In this document: positions 45,665 through 54,044 of the stretch, piece after piece
Numbering within the stretch: the stretch's first letter is position 1
Layout of the letters: every line of letters begins with the position of its first letter
NCBI GenBank assembly: GCA_910577755.1
Contig: CAJTNL010000005.1
Coordinates: 1-64,000 of the forward strand
DNA length: 64,000 bases
Direction of reading: 5' to 3'
Source of the DNA: an uncultured Eubacteriales bacterium
Lineage (GTDB): Bacteria > Bacillota > Clostridia > Oscillospirales > Acutalibacteraceae
Program-made: the position numbers and the translations under genes
The notes under the pieces: generated by a model
Databases searched by the model: none
Told to the model about the DNA's origin: nothing
The model's input: only the letters and a program-made list of their open reading frames with translations

Positions 45665-46291
45665 TTAAAATGATCGCATACGATGCAACGGATATACAAC
45701 CATTGTTACTTTTCCCAAAACAAAATGCTTGTTCACCATGCCAACTTTCGGATTTCTGCTGTCTTCAGAAACATTGCGGTTATCACCTAATACAAACACG
45801 CAATTTTCTGGAACAATTTGCGGAAATTGTACGCCTTCGTTTTTTGTAGTACTTCCATTAACAGTATAAGCCGATTCATCTAAAGCCACCTGATCTACAT
45901 ATACTGTGCCGGTTGTAAAATCAATATCCACCGTTTGTCCCGCCACTGCAATCACCCGTTTAATAATAGCGGTATCTAATTCTGTTCCATTCTCCGCCAC
46001 AACTACAATGTCGCCGGGCTGCGGATCATAATCCCGATTAGTCAACATCACTTTATCTCCGTCTAAAATGGCAGGCTCCATAGACCTACCGGTTATATGA
46101 ACAGCATCTAAAACATACTGACAGGTAATAAAATAAGCGATATATACCATCACCAATATCAAAACAACCGACAAGATGAAACGCCTTATGGTTTTCACCC
46201 TGATCCATTGCTTTTTCGGAACTGAATCCAACTCTGATTGAATTATTCCCTGTTCCGTCTCATTGAATTGACACAATGCCAAACACTCCAA
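45665..46291 (-). CDS. lepB: Signal peptidase I (first copy)
   Basis: A 208-residue signal peptidase of the same type as its downstream neighbour. The membrane helix is at about 35-58. The catalytic Ser is in TGRSMEPAIL and the catalytic Lys in IIKRVIAVAG. The signature GDNRNVSEDSR is present. It starts 6 bp after the flippase gene, so it is translated with the polysaccharide genes. Two signal peptidases side by side suggest heavy or specialised secretion. Confidence 0.95.
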   Translation of the reverse strand: MECLALCQFNETEQGIIQSELDSVPKKQWIRVKTIRRFILSVVLILVMVYIAYFITCQYVLDAVHITGRSMEPAILDGDKVMLTNRDYDPQPGDIVVVAENGTELDTAIIKRVIAVAGQTVDIDFTTGTVYVDQVALDESAYTVNGSTTKNEGVQFPQIVPENCVFVLGDNRNVSEDSRNPKVGMVNKHFVLGKVTMVVYPLHRMRSF

Positions 46292-46297
46292 CCATTT

Positions 46298-47932
46298 TTA
46301 ATTACGTTTTCTGTCACTGTTCGTATCAGCAGAATCTTGCTGAAGTTGTTCTTGCTGCACGTCCTGCCGTCCACTCTGATTATCACTATATTTTATACAC
46401 TCTGATTCGTCCGGCATTGTTTGTCCATCTTCAGAAATAGATTCCTCCTGTATTGAGGCAACCGTTCTTCTCAATAACTTTTTCTTAACAGCCATAAGCA
46501 CACTGAATAAAAATGGCTCCTTTTGAATCAGCAAAGCAATCAAGTAAATACTAAAAAAAGCAACACTCGAAATAAGCAATCTGAAAATAGGTTGCAGATC
46601 AACTAAATAATAAATGGCGAATCCAACGCCCAGTGCAGGCACAACACTCAACAGTAAGTGACGAAAACTAATTTTGGACCAAATAGGCTTTAATCTTTTT
46701 CGCAAAAACCAAATTTGTACCAACAATACAAGTACCTCTGCAATTACTGTAGATATCGCCGCACCTATAGCTCCCCAGTATGGAATCCAAATTGCATTGA
46801 AAACTAAATTTATCACAGCTCCTGTTACAATAGAAACTAACAAAAGATTTTCTTTGCTCTCCGGTACTAAAATCTGAATACCCGTGATATTAGAAAGACC
46901 AATCAGCACCAAAGTAGGCATTAAAATCTGCATGGGTATCACAGCGCCTAAAAAAGCCTCGCCTGAAAGCAGTAAAATGGCATCCTTGGCAAATAACATA
47001 CAGTAAGCGCACAAAGGTACTGCAAAAATCAAGACAAAATTAAATGATTTTACAATGATAACCCGAAACGCGTCCTCCATTTTATTCACGATATAATAAG
47101 ATAAACGTGGCAATAATACTGTGCCTAGTGATGTTACTGCAGTCACTAATATGGTTTGCAATTTTATCGCCGCGCTATACAGACCAACTTCTGATACAGA
47201 ATGAATAAACCCCAACATCACAGTATCCAAATTTGTATAAACGCTTGATGCCGCCGTTGCAGCAAAAAAAACAAAAATAGGTTTTAAGTGCTGCTTAAAA
47301 TTATAACATCCTACCAGCCTCATATCAACAAACTTACGCATATTGATGAAGTTTAAAATATTTGAACCGCCGGCAGCAAAAACCAAAATTGCACCGTAAA
47401 TAATATAATCACTTTGCTGCCTGACGAAAATAAACATCAAAATGATAGAAATAACTTTAAATGCTAAAGCACGAATTGTAATATACGAATATTGCTCCAA
47501 AGCAGAATATAGCCAGTTTACGCCAATTGCATTTAATATGAGAGTACAACCATTAATCCAAAGCAAAGTTTGCTGTTCTTTGAACTGAGGTACTGTGTAT
47601 AGGGTTATAACAAAAACTGCTGTTACCAGTAAAGTAGTAACAATATTAAGTATTAACAATTCTTGCGTAATTTTTGTTAGTTTTTGTCTGTCATCACGAA
47701 CCTGAGCACAGGCTCTGATACCGTAAGATGGAATACCTAAAGACGCAAACAAAGTAAAATATGTTAAAATAGAAGTAGAAAACGATACATATCCATTACC
47801 CTCTACCAATAAAACTCTTGATACATACGGAAATGTAATTAAAGGAAATATAAACGAAGAAACTGTTAAAATCATATTCATGATAAAGTTAAATTTTACA
47901 GACCTCGTTTTTAGTGTTGGAGCACCACCCAT
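46298..47932 (-). CDS. Polysaccharide flippase (Wzx/MATE-like, oligosaccharide exporter)
   Basis: A 544-residue polytopic membrane protein of the MOP superfamily, with about 12-14 helices. The opening FNFIMNMILTVSSFIFPLITFPYVSRV is typical of PST/Wzx flippases, which move lipid-linked sugar units across the membrane. The last 60 residues form a hydrophilic tail rich in Gln, Glu, Asp and Ser. AGGTG precedes the ATG. It lies 16 bp after the GT2 gene and 6 bp before lepB, so the pair looks inserted into the ribosomal/secretion cluster. The exported glycan is unknown. Confidence 0.92.
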   Translation of the reverse strand: MGGAPTLKTRSVKFNFIMNMILTVSSFIFPLITFPYVSRVLLVEGNGYVSFSTSILTYFTLFASLGIPSYGIRACAQVRDDRQKLTKITQELLILNIVTTLLVTAVFVITLYTVPQFKEQQTLLWINGCTLILNAIGVNWLYSALEQYSYITIRALAFKVISIILMFIFVRQQSDYIIYGAILVFAAGGSNILNFINMRKFVDMRLVGCYNFKQHLKPIFVFFAATAASSVYTNLDTVMLGFIHSVSEVGLYSAAIKLQTILVTAVTSLGTVLLPRLSYYIVNKMEDAFRVIIVKSFNFVLIFAVPLCAYCMLFAKDAILLLSGEAFLGAVIPMQILMPTLVLIGLSNITGIQILVPESKENLLLVSIVTGAVINLVFNAIWIPYWGAIGAAISTVIAEVLVLLVQIWFLRKRLKPIWSKISFRHLLLSVVPALGVGFAIYYLVDLQPIFRLLISSVAFFSIYLIALLIQKEPFLFSVLMAVKKKLLRRTVASIQEESISEDGQTMPDESECIKYSDNQSGRQDVQQEQLQQDSADTNSDRKRN

Positions 47933-47948
47933 ATATACACCTAGTTTC

Positions 47949-48956
47949 TTAATCGTGATCTATTTTATCTCTAAGTTTAGAGTAAAACGCTATCAAACCG
48001 AATAATTGAAAATTAGATTTACGCAGCCATGCAATTTTCCGCCCCTGTACCGACTCATATAACGTGAAATTTTCATTCTTTAACTTGCGGTCAAACTCCA
48101 TCAACTCTGACTTAATTTGATTGGTATTACCAATCATAATGAAAATTTGATACTGCATATACACTAAGGCGTTTAAAATGCGAAACAAATATGCATCTTT
48201 TTCTTTCGAAATCCCTTTATTTGTATGACTCTCATAGAATTTTAATACGCGATCAATAACTTTTAAATGATCTTTATAATGTTTTCTAAATCCTTCCGCA
48301 CTGACACTTTGCCCCTGCAAGCCGACTCTATATTGATAAACACTATAATCCAAAAAGCAAACATAATCTACATAAACAATTGGAAATGCAATATATTCAA
48401 TATCCGTATAAAAACAATGTTCTCCTATTTGAATATGATTCTCCTGCAGCAAAGCGGTTCGATAAGTAACCGAGTGCATCTTAATTTTATAATATAATTC
48501 CATTGGCAATTGATCAAATGTAACAGTTTTGCCCCCAAAAGTCTGATGGCACGATACCTCTTCAGTTTCACCGGTACTCTCATGAATGATTGTAAAAGGA
48601 GTCACAACCAAATCAGCATCAATGGCTTTTAGCGCTTTAACAAACTTTACAAAATTTTGAGTATCAAACCAGTCGTCACCGTCTAACGTTTTAAAATATT
48701 TACCAGACGCAGCGTCGATGGCCGCATTAATAGTAGAACCGTAACCGCCATTAGTCTTGGAAATGAGAAAAAAGGAATCAGGATATTGCTGAGTAAACTC
48801 TCTGCCGATTTCAGCCGTACAATCTTTTGATCCATCATCCACAATCAGCACTTCAATATCATCCAGAATCTCCAAAGCTACAAGAGAGTTTAATGTGTCT
48901 TTTAAGAATTGTTCTACGTTATATGCTGCAATAGATATAGTTAAAATTTTTTCCAC
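47949..48956 (-). CDS. GT2-family glycosyltransferase
   Basis: A 335-residue family 2 (GT-A) glycosyltransferase. The opening LTISIAAYNVEQFLKDTLNSL is typical. IEVLIVDDGSKD provides a nucleotide-binding Asp, and LDGDDWFD is the DXD-type metal site. I chose the GTG at 48956 because GGTGGAG lies 6 nt upstream; an ATG at 48986 lacks a good site. It is the first gene of a run reaching the M19 dipeptidase. With the flippase it should act on a surface or secreted polysaccharide. Confidence 0.92.
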   Translation of the reverse strand: MEKILTISIAAYNVEQFLKDTLNSLVALEILDDIEVLIVDDGSKDCTAEIGREFTQQYPDSFFLISKTNGGYGSTINAAIDAASGKYFKTLDGDDWFDTQNFVKFVKALKAIDADLVVTPFTIIHESTGETEEVSCHQTFGGKTVTFDQLPMELYYKIKMHSVTYRTALLQENHIQIGEHCFYTDIEYIAFPIVYVDYVCFLDYSVYQYRVGLQGQSVSAEGFRKHYKDHLKVIDRVLKFYESHTNKGISKEKDAYLFRILNALVYMQYQIFIMIGNTNQIKSELMEFDRKLKNENFTLYESVQGRKIAWLRKSNFQLFGLIAFYSKLRDKIDHD

Positions 48957-49209
48957 AATATGCTCCACCTTTTTATTTACAAGCATTATTTCTAAAATCT
49001 TGAAAAATTAACCTTTGTCCTACTTATTATAACCATTCAATAAAACAAAAGCGCTTTATTATCATATTCTGTATATTATTTTCTATCGCAGCACAATACT
49101 GCGCTAATATCCCAATTTTAGCACATTGTTCTTTAGTTTGCAACACAAACAGCGGGTTTCTATTGTTCTTAAAAATATTATATAAGTACTGTAACTGTTA
49201 TTATCTTGT
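48957..49209. other. Intergenic region upstream of the GT2 operon
   Basis: About 250 bp with no visible gene. It lies between the rplS terminator and the GT2 gene, so it must hold the promoter of the eight-gene operon, but no clear -35/-10 pair stands out. Confidence 0.35.
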
Positions 49210-49248
49210 AAATAAAAAAGAGACATACAATATGTCTCTTTTTTATTT
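49210..49248. terminator. Terminator of rplS
   Basis: A perfect 18-bp inverted repeat (49210-49227 and 49231-49248) with a 3-nt loop and outer A/T runs. It overlaps the rplS stop codon and can act in both directions. Confidence 0.88.
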
Positions 49249-49591
49249 ATTTAATTTTCTCTCTTAACTTAGCCGCTTTACCAACTCTGTTACGTAAATA
49301 ATACAGCTTTGCTCTGCGAACATGACCCTTACGTACCAATTTTATACCTTTTACATTCGGGCTATGAATCGGGAATACTCTTTCAACGCCAACACCGTAA
49401 GAAACACGCCTAACAGTAAAGGTTTCAGAAATACCACTGCCTTTACGCGCAATAACAGTCCCTTCAAATACTTGAATTCTTTCTCTTTCGCCCTCTCGGA
49501 TATTCACGTCAATTTTAACGGTATCACCAATTTCAATACTTGGCAATTCGGCTTTCATAGAGTCTTGTGCAATTAGTTTAAGTGCATCCAT
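49247..49591 (-). CDS. rplS: 50S ribosomal protein L19
   Basis: A 114-residue protein at the 30S-50S interface. It has the L19 signature VFEGTVIARKGSGISETFTVRR and the C-terminal LVRKGHVRRAKLYYLRNR. I chose the ATG at 49591 (MDALKLIA), with AGGAGG 9 nt upstream; an upstream in-frame start at 49621 is poor. It has its own promoter, a structured leader and a strong terminator, so it is monocistronic here. Confidence 0.97.
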   Translation of the reverse strand: MDALKLIAQDSMKAELPSIEIGDTVKIDVNIREGERERIQVFEGTVIARKGSGISETFTVRRVSYGVGVERVFPIHSPNVKGIKLVRKGHVRRAKLYYLRNRVGKAAKLREKIK

Positions 49592-49621
49592 AAATAAAAT
49601 CCTCCTAAAATTTTCAGACAT

Positions 49622-49712
49622 TCATATCGCACAGATAGAGGACTGTCAGCTTTAATGTCACAATTTTCATCGGGCATCAACTCCCGTCAGCGGTCTGACG
49701 GCACAAAGATGC
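49622..49712 (-). promoter_or_regulatory. Structured rplS leader (candidate L19 leader)
   Basis: The transcript between the promoter and the rplS start has about 120 nt. It contains the stem CCGTCAG-ACCG-CTGACGG and further pairing. Firmicute rplS genes often carry the L19 leader, in which the protein binds its own mRNA. The position and length fit, but I could not verify the consensus by eye. Confidence 0.5.
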
Positions 49713-49718
49713 TTGTAT

Positions 49719-49747
49719 ATAATACCACACTCCTAATAATTATGCAA
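49719..49747 (-). promoter_or_regulatory. Promoter of rplS
   Basis: On the minus strand TTGCAT (49742-49747) and TATTAT (49719-49724) are exactly 17 bp apart. It is a good sigma-A-type promoter about 130 bp before the rplS start. Confidence 0.75.
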
Positions 49748-49772
49748 TAACTTTCTTGAAAAAAGCTGTAAT

Positions 49773-50429
49773 CTATACAAAAACATGAAATGCATCATCA
49801 TATAAGCTAGAACGTATAATATGAGCATATAGACGATATCCAAGCTCTGCTTCAACAGCATCTCCGATTAACGACGGATTGATATTCTCTGTACTGCCTG
49901 CTGGCAGTACAATATTTAACACAATCTGATTATCCTCTACCGTTATTTCGTATCTGTTCAAATAACTACTTAAATTGATAGTTTTCATACCAGATTTTGT
50001 TTTCTTTTGTACAGGAATGCTCTCTTTAGCAAATAAAGTCTCCAATTCTGCCTTTATCAATTGCAAATCGCCGTTTTCAGTCTTATAGCGAATTTCATAA
50101 CTGGCATATGCAATCTTACCCGGTTTCATCTGCGGCTCAGTTACATCAAATATACGAATATCTTTAGGAAGCGCCTCATTTAATCGGTTCATTATTTCCT
50201 GTTTAGGCATGTCCTCCAACAGACGTATATCCATAGATTCACGCCTTCCCTCTACTCCCAAAGAAAGAGGCAAAGCAAACGTAACAAAGGCATGAGGATT
50301 GAATCCCTCTGTATACCACATAGGAAGCTTAGCTTTATGAAATGCACGGGCAACACAGCGATTTAAGTCTAAATGTGAGATATACTTTGCAGTACCAAAT
50401 TTACGAAACCAGATTCTAACGTTTTTCAA
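49773..50429 (-). CDS. DUF2344 / TIGR03936 family protein
   Basis: A 218-residue protein of the DUF2344 family. Its hallmark stretches are RIWFRKFGTAKYISHLDLNR and LPMWYTEGFNPHAFVTFALPLSLGVEG. It is almost always beside, or fused to, the radical SAM protein encoded upstream, and the pair is thought to modify RNA or act with ribosome or RNase functions; the reaction is unknown. I chose the TTG at 50429, with GGAGG 8 nt upstream, giving a 14-bp overlap with the radical SAM gene. The longer frame to 50528 would overlap it much more. Confidence 0.9.
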   Translation of the reverse strand: MKNVRIWFRKFGTAKYISHLDLNRCVARAFHKAKLPMWYTEGFNPHAFVTFALPLSLGVEGRRESMDIRLLEDMPKQEIMNRLNEALPKDIRIFDVTEPQMKPGKIAYASYEIRYKTENGDLQLIKAELETLFAKESIPVQKKTKSGMKTINLSSYLNRYEITVEDNQIVLNIVLPAGSTENINPSLIGDAVEAELGYRLYAHIIRSSLYDDAFHVFV

Positions 50430-52263
50430 CGCAAATGCCTCCTTTAAAGCAGGTAGCGCCACAAAAGGAACAAGCTTCCTGACAATTGGGCGTGGTGTCG
50501 TTTTCATATGCTTTTTCACATTCCTCAATCAAAAACGATTTTTTAATTCCATAGTCTAAATGATCCCATGGCAGAATTTCATCATATGCTCTGCGTCTTT
50601 GATTATAGAATAACGGATCTATCTCACACTGCTTAAAAACCTCTATCCATCTAGGCAAAGAAAAACATTCTGACCAACCGTCAAATTTACAGCCGCACTC
50701 CAATGCAGCCTCCAGTACTTTGCAAAGCTTTCTGTCTCCCCGTGCGAATACCCCCTCCAAAAAGCTGGTATTAGCATCATGCCAGTTGCAAGTAAGCTTT
50801 TTACTGTGTACCGACGCAATCAAATGCTTTTGCTTTTTATGCAGCGTTTCAATGGAATCCTGCGGTTCCCATTGAAACGGTGTAAAAGGTTTAGGCACAA
50901 AAGATGATGCACTGCACGTCACCTTTACCGTTCTACCTTTGGAACGGTTAGGATTACGATAATATTCCTCTACCACTTGTTGCCCCAAATGAGCTATACC
51001 GGCTACATCATCTAAAGTTTCGGTAGGTAGTCCAATCATAAAATACAACTTGACCGTTGTCCAGCCACCTTCAAACGCTGTCCTAACAGTTTGCATCAAT
51101 TCTTCGTCCGTTACATTTTTATTGATTACATTTCTCAATCTTTGCGTACCGGCCTCCGGCGCAAATGTCAAACCGCTCCGCCGCACCGTTTTGAGCTTGT
51201 CCATCAATTCGTTTGAAAACCCGTCCACACGCAACGATGGTAATGAAACACTGACTTTTTCATCATCCGTCCAATCTAATAAAGTTTCCAGCAACCCTTC
51301 AATCTGGCTGTAATCGCTAGTACTTAAAGAAGAGAGCGAAATTTCATCATAGCCTGTATTTTCACAAATGGAACGGCATTGATGATTAATCATGTCAATG
51401 GACTTTTCCCTTACAGGACGATAAATATATCCTGCCTGACAAAAACGGCATCCACGAATACACCCTCTTTGTACTTCCGCAACTGCTCTGTCATGAACAA
51501 TTTCAATATTAGGCACCACAAAACGGTCCGGATAGTATGCCTTATCCATATCAAGCTCTATACGCTTTATAACTTTCTCCGGAGCCCCCTGATGAGGAGT
51601 CATTTCTTTAATTGTACCATCTTCATGGTATACAACAGTATACAGCGACGGCACATATACGCCCGGAATTTGTGCAGCCGCTTTTAAAAATTCCGCTTTA
51701 CTTTTACCCTCTTTTTTACATGCCTGATATAAACGGATGACCTCTAAATCAACCTGTTCCCCTTCTCCAATAAAAAATAAATCCACAAAATCTGCCAACG
51801 GTTCAGGATTACAGGTACAAGGTCCTCCTGCAACCACTATTTGAAATAATTCTTTTCGATCCACAGTTTTAATTGGAATTCCTGCCAATTTCAGCATATT
51901 TAAAACATTGGTATAGCTAAGTTCATATTGCAGCGTAAAACCGATAAAATCAAAATCGGCAACACTGTCCCCGCTCTCTAGAGCAAACAGTGGAATATCA
52001 TGTCTGCGCATTTCTTCTTCCATATCAATCCATGGTGCAAATACACGTTCACACCAAATATCTGATTGTTCATTGAGCAAACTATATAAAATTTTCATTC
52101 CCAAATGGGACATGCCTACTTCATAAACATCAGGAAAGCAAAATGCAAAACGAACATCTATATGATCTTTATGCTTAATAACTGCATTCAGTTCACCGCC
52201 CACATATCTACCCGGTTTCTGCACCTTTGCCAATAAATGTTCAATCTTCTGATTCATACTCAC
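50416..52263 (-). CDS. Radical SAM protein, TIGR03960 family
   Basis: A 615-residue radical SAM enzyme. An N-terminal B12-binding-like domain (RFAFCFPDVYEVGMSHLGM) precedes the radical SAM core with Cys268, Cys272 and Cys275 (GCIRGCRFCQ) as 4Fe-4S ligands. The C-terminus has extra cysteines (CQEACSFCGATCFKGGIC), perhaps a second cluster. The reaction is not established. In many Clostridia the pair is followed by RNase G and L21; here rplS follows in the same direction. The exact start (GTG at 52263 or ATG at 52257) is uncertain because no strong ribosome binding site is seen. Confidence 0.93.
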   Translation of the reverse strand: MSMNQKIEHLLAKVQKPGRYVGGELNAVIKHKDHIDVRFAFCFPDVYEVGMSHLGMKILYSLLNEQSDIWCERVFAPWIDMEEEMRRHDIPLFALESGDSVADFDFIGFTLQYELSYTNVLNMLKLAGIPIKTVDRKELFQIVVAGGPCTCNPEPLADFVDLFFIGEGEQVDLEVIRLYQACKKEGKSKAEFLKAAAQIPGVYVPSLYTVVYHEDGTIKEMTPHQGAPEKVIKRIELDMDKAYYPDRFVVPNIEIVHDRAVAEVQRGCIRGCRFCQAGYIYRPVREKSIDMINHQCRSICENTGYDEISLSSLSTSDYSQIEGLLETLLDWTDDEKVSVSLPSLRVDGFSNELMDKLKTVRRSGLTFAPEAGTQRLRNVINKNVTDEELMQTVRTAFEGGWTTVKLYFMIGLPTETLDDVAGIAHLGQQVVEEYYRNPNRSKGRTVKVTCSASSFVPKPFTPFQWEPQDSIETLHKKQKHLIASVHSKKLTCNWHDANTSFLEGVFARGDRKLCKVLEAALECGCKFDGWSECFSLPRWIEVFKQCEIDPLFYNQRRRAYDEILPWDHLDYGIKKSFLIEECEKAYENDTTPNCQEACSFCGATCFKGGICVEKR

Positions 52264-52375
52264 TTACATTCGACTATAGGTCGAAAACAGTCCTTTCACC
52301 CAGTTTTATTGTAATCTAACACAAAATTGTATCTGATTGTTATTATACTCTGTACGTCTGGTAAATGCAATACAG

Positions 52376-52987
52376 CTAAAAAAAGCGACCTCGTTTGAGT
52401 ACAAGCAGACACATTAAATAAATGCTGAGAAACAACAACGTAAAATTATATTTAGATTGTAATAACAAAAAAAATCCTAGTATTGCCACAGGCATCAATG
52501 AAAAGAAAGAAACAATTACCACAATGATTTCGGAAGCCTTATGTGAAAACCTATGACACAATAGCGCATAAAGAGCCTGCCCGCCATCTAAAGATTCTAC
52601 AGGCAACATATGAAACAGCGCAATGGTACTGTTCACCAGCATAAACTCCCATGCTAATGCATGATACCAAAAAATACAAAGAATAGCTGAAGCAACACAA
52701 AAAATCATATTGGCAAAAGGTCCGCTCAACGCAATTAACATATCTTCAAGATAGCTTCTATTTGCTCCGTTCCTCTCTACAATATCTACACCGAACGCAT
52801 GAAAACGAATTGCTTGTACAGGCGTCTTTAACAGCAGCATCATAATCAGATGCCCACCCTCATGCAATACAGTTGCCGTCATGCCAAGCAGTGCCACACC
52901 TTTTTGATCTGTAAAAAGTAGAAAAGTGATAACGGCAAAAAACATGTATTCTATTTTAATTTGACATCTTTTAATCGTAAAACACAT
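52376..52987 (-). CDS. SpoIVFB-like site-2 membrane metalloprotease (M50)
   Basis: A polytopic membrane zinc protease of 203 residues. HEGGH at 42-46 is the HExxH zinc motif, and LPVESLDGGQ near 128-137 supplies the third ligand Asp. In Bacillus, SpoIVFB cleaves pro-sigma K in the mother cell. The neighbouring LytM-type gene upstream matches the SpoIVFA position, supporting that role here. It starts 3 bp after that gene. A housekeeping rhomboid-like or site-2 protease function cannot be excluded. Confidence 0.85.
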   Translation of the reverse strand: MCFTIKRCQIKIEYMFFAVITFLLFTDQKGVALLGMTATVLHEGGHLIMMLLLKTPVQAIRFHAFGVDIVERNGANRSYLEDMLIALSGPFANMIFCVASAILCIFWYHALAWEFMLVNSTIALFHMLPVESLDGGQALYALLCHRFSHKASEIIVVIVSFFSLMPVAILGFFLLLQSKYNFTLLFLSIYLMCLLVLKRGRFF

Positions 52988-52990
52988 AAT

Positions 52991-53857
52991 CTACTGCTGC
53001 AAAACCGTTTGAGGATTGTAAGGTGTACCGTGAATTAGCAATTCTAAATGAACATGGGGACCTGTAGATTCTCCGGTACTCCCTACCTTTGCAATCATAT
53101 CCCCTACCTTGACAAAGTCCCCCTGTTGAACTGTTATCTCACTGCAATGAGCATATCTTGTTTCAATACCGTTGCCGTGATTGAGTAGCACATATTTACC
53201 ATAAGATACATCTTCTTCTACTTTTGCTACCGTTCCTGTCAAAGAGGCGGTAATTGGTGTATCAGCTGAAACGGCAAGATCCAGCCCTTGATGAAATTCT
53301 CCGTCCCTCTCTCCAAAAGTAGATGTAACCGTTCCATTTTCCACAGGCGATTTTAGTAACACCGACAAAGTCACAGGTCCCTCCTGATTTTTACCGTATG
53401 TTACTGCCAAGACATCCGTCTGAGGTCTACCCGCTGTTTCCATAACATTTGTATCAGCTGCAGATGAAGCATTCTTGTAAAATATCTCTAATAAATCCTC
53501 CTTTGTCACATTTACCAAAATAGATTCATTTACCGAACCGATATACCACCGTCTTACCGTATCGTAGATAGAACCTCCTACTAAACGAATTCCCATAACC
53601 GCTATCAAAATCATAAGACAAGCCCCCACTTGGATGGAAAGCAAAAAACGGCTGCGCATCAGCTTACGTGTTTTATACTCCTTTCTTCTTTGCTCCTCCT
53701 CTTGCTCTTCTTCTGTAAAAACATCTTCCTGCTTCCTTAGCATTTGCAGCTCAGACTCATCAATCAATTCGTTTCTCCGCATCGGTTTAGCTATCCGGTC
53801 CATCTCCTCCAGCTCTTTTAATTCTGCCATACTTGGCGCTCTTCTCTTCCTGAACAT
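52991..53857 (-). CDS. SpoIVFA-like membrane-anchored M23 (LytM) peptidase
   Basis: A 288-residue protein. A charged, Glu/Arg-rich cytosolic N-terminus is followed by one membrane helix (about 77-97), and the C-terminal LytM domain follows (FHQGLDLAVSADTPI to HVHLELLIHG). The zinc residues His and Asp of HQGLD, and the HxH of HVHLE, are kept, so it may be catalytic. In Bacillus, SpoIVFA tethers and restrains SpoIVFB, which is the next gene here. I chose the ATG at 53857, with GAGGAGGAGG 8 nt upstream, instead of the frame start at 53932. A general cell-wall hydrolase is the alternative. Confidence 0.82.
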   Translation of the reverse strand: MFRKRRAPSMAELKELEEMDRIAKPMRRNELIDESELQMLRKQEDVFTEEEQEEEQRRKEYKTRKLMRSRFLLSIQVGACLMILIAVMGIRLVGGSIYDTVRRWYIGSVNESILVNVTKEDLLEIFYKNASSAADTNVMETAGRPQTDVLAVTYGKNQEGPVTLSVLLKSPVENGTVTSTFGERDGEFHQGLDLAVSADTPITASLTGTVAKVEEDVSYGKYVLLNHGNGIETRYAHCSEITVQQGDFVKVGDMIAKVGSTGESTGPHVHLELLIHGTPYNPQTVLQQ

Positions 53858-53940
53858 GAACAATCCCTCCTCCTCTATTGATATGAACCTACCTACCATT
53901 TCATACCGCTTTCGTAGGACAAAGGAATTCATATATAAAA

Positions 53941-53974
53941 AACGCTCTGCAAGAAAATTTTCTTACAAAGCGTT
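53941..53974 (-). terminator. Terminator after nfnB
   Basis: AACGCT-type arms (53941-53957 and 53958-53974) are nearly fully complementary across a tight AAAATTTT turn, and the minus strand ends in TTTT. It lies 70 bp after the nfnB-like gene. Confidence 0.7.
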
Positions 53975-54044
53975 CCACTATTTTTGCCTATAGTTTGCAA
54001 ATTCATATGTCTTTTTCGAACAAGTTTGCATAGCCATTTATATC

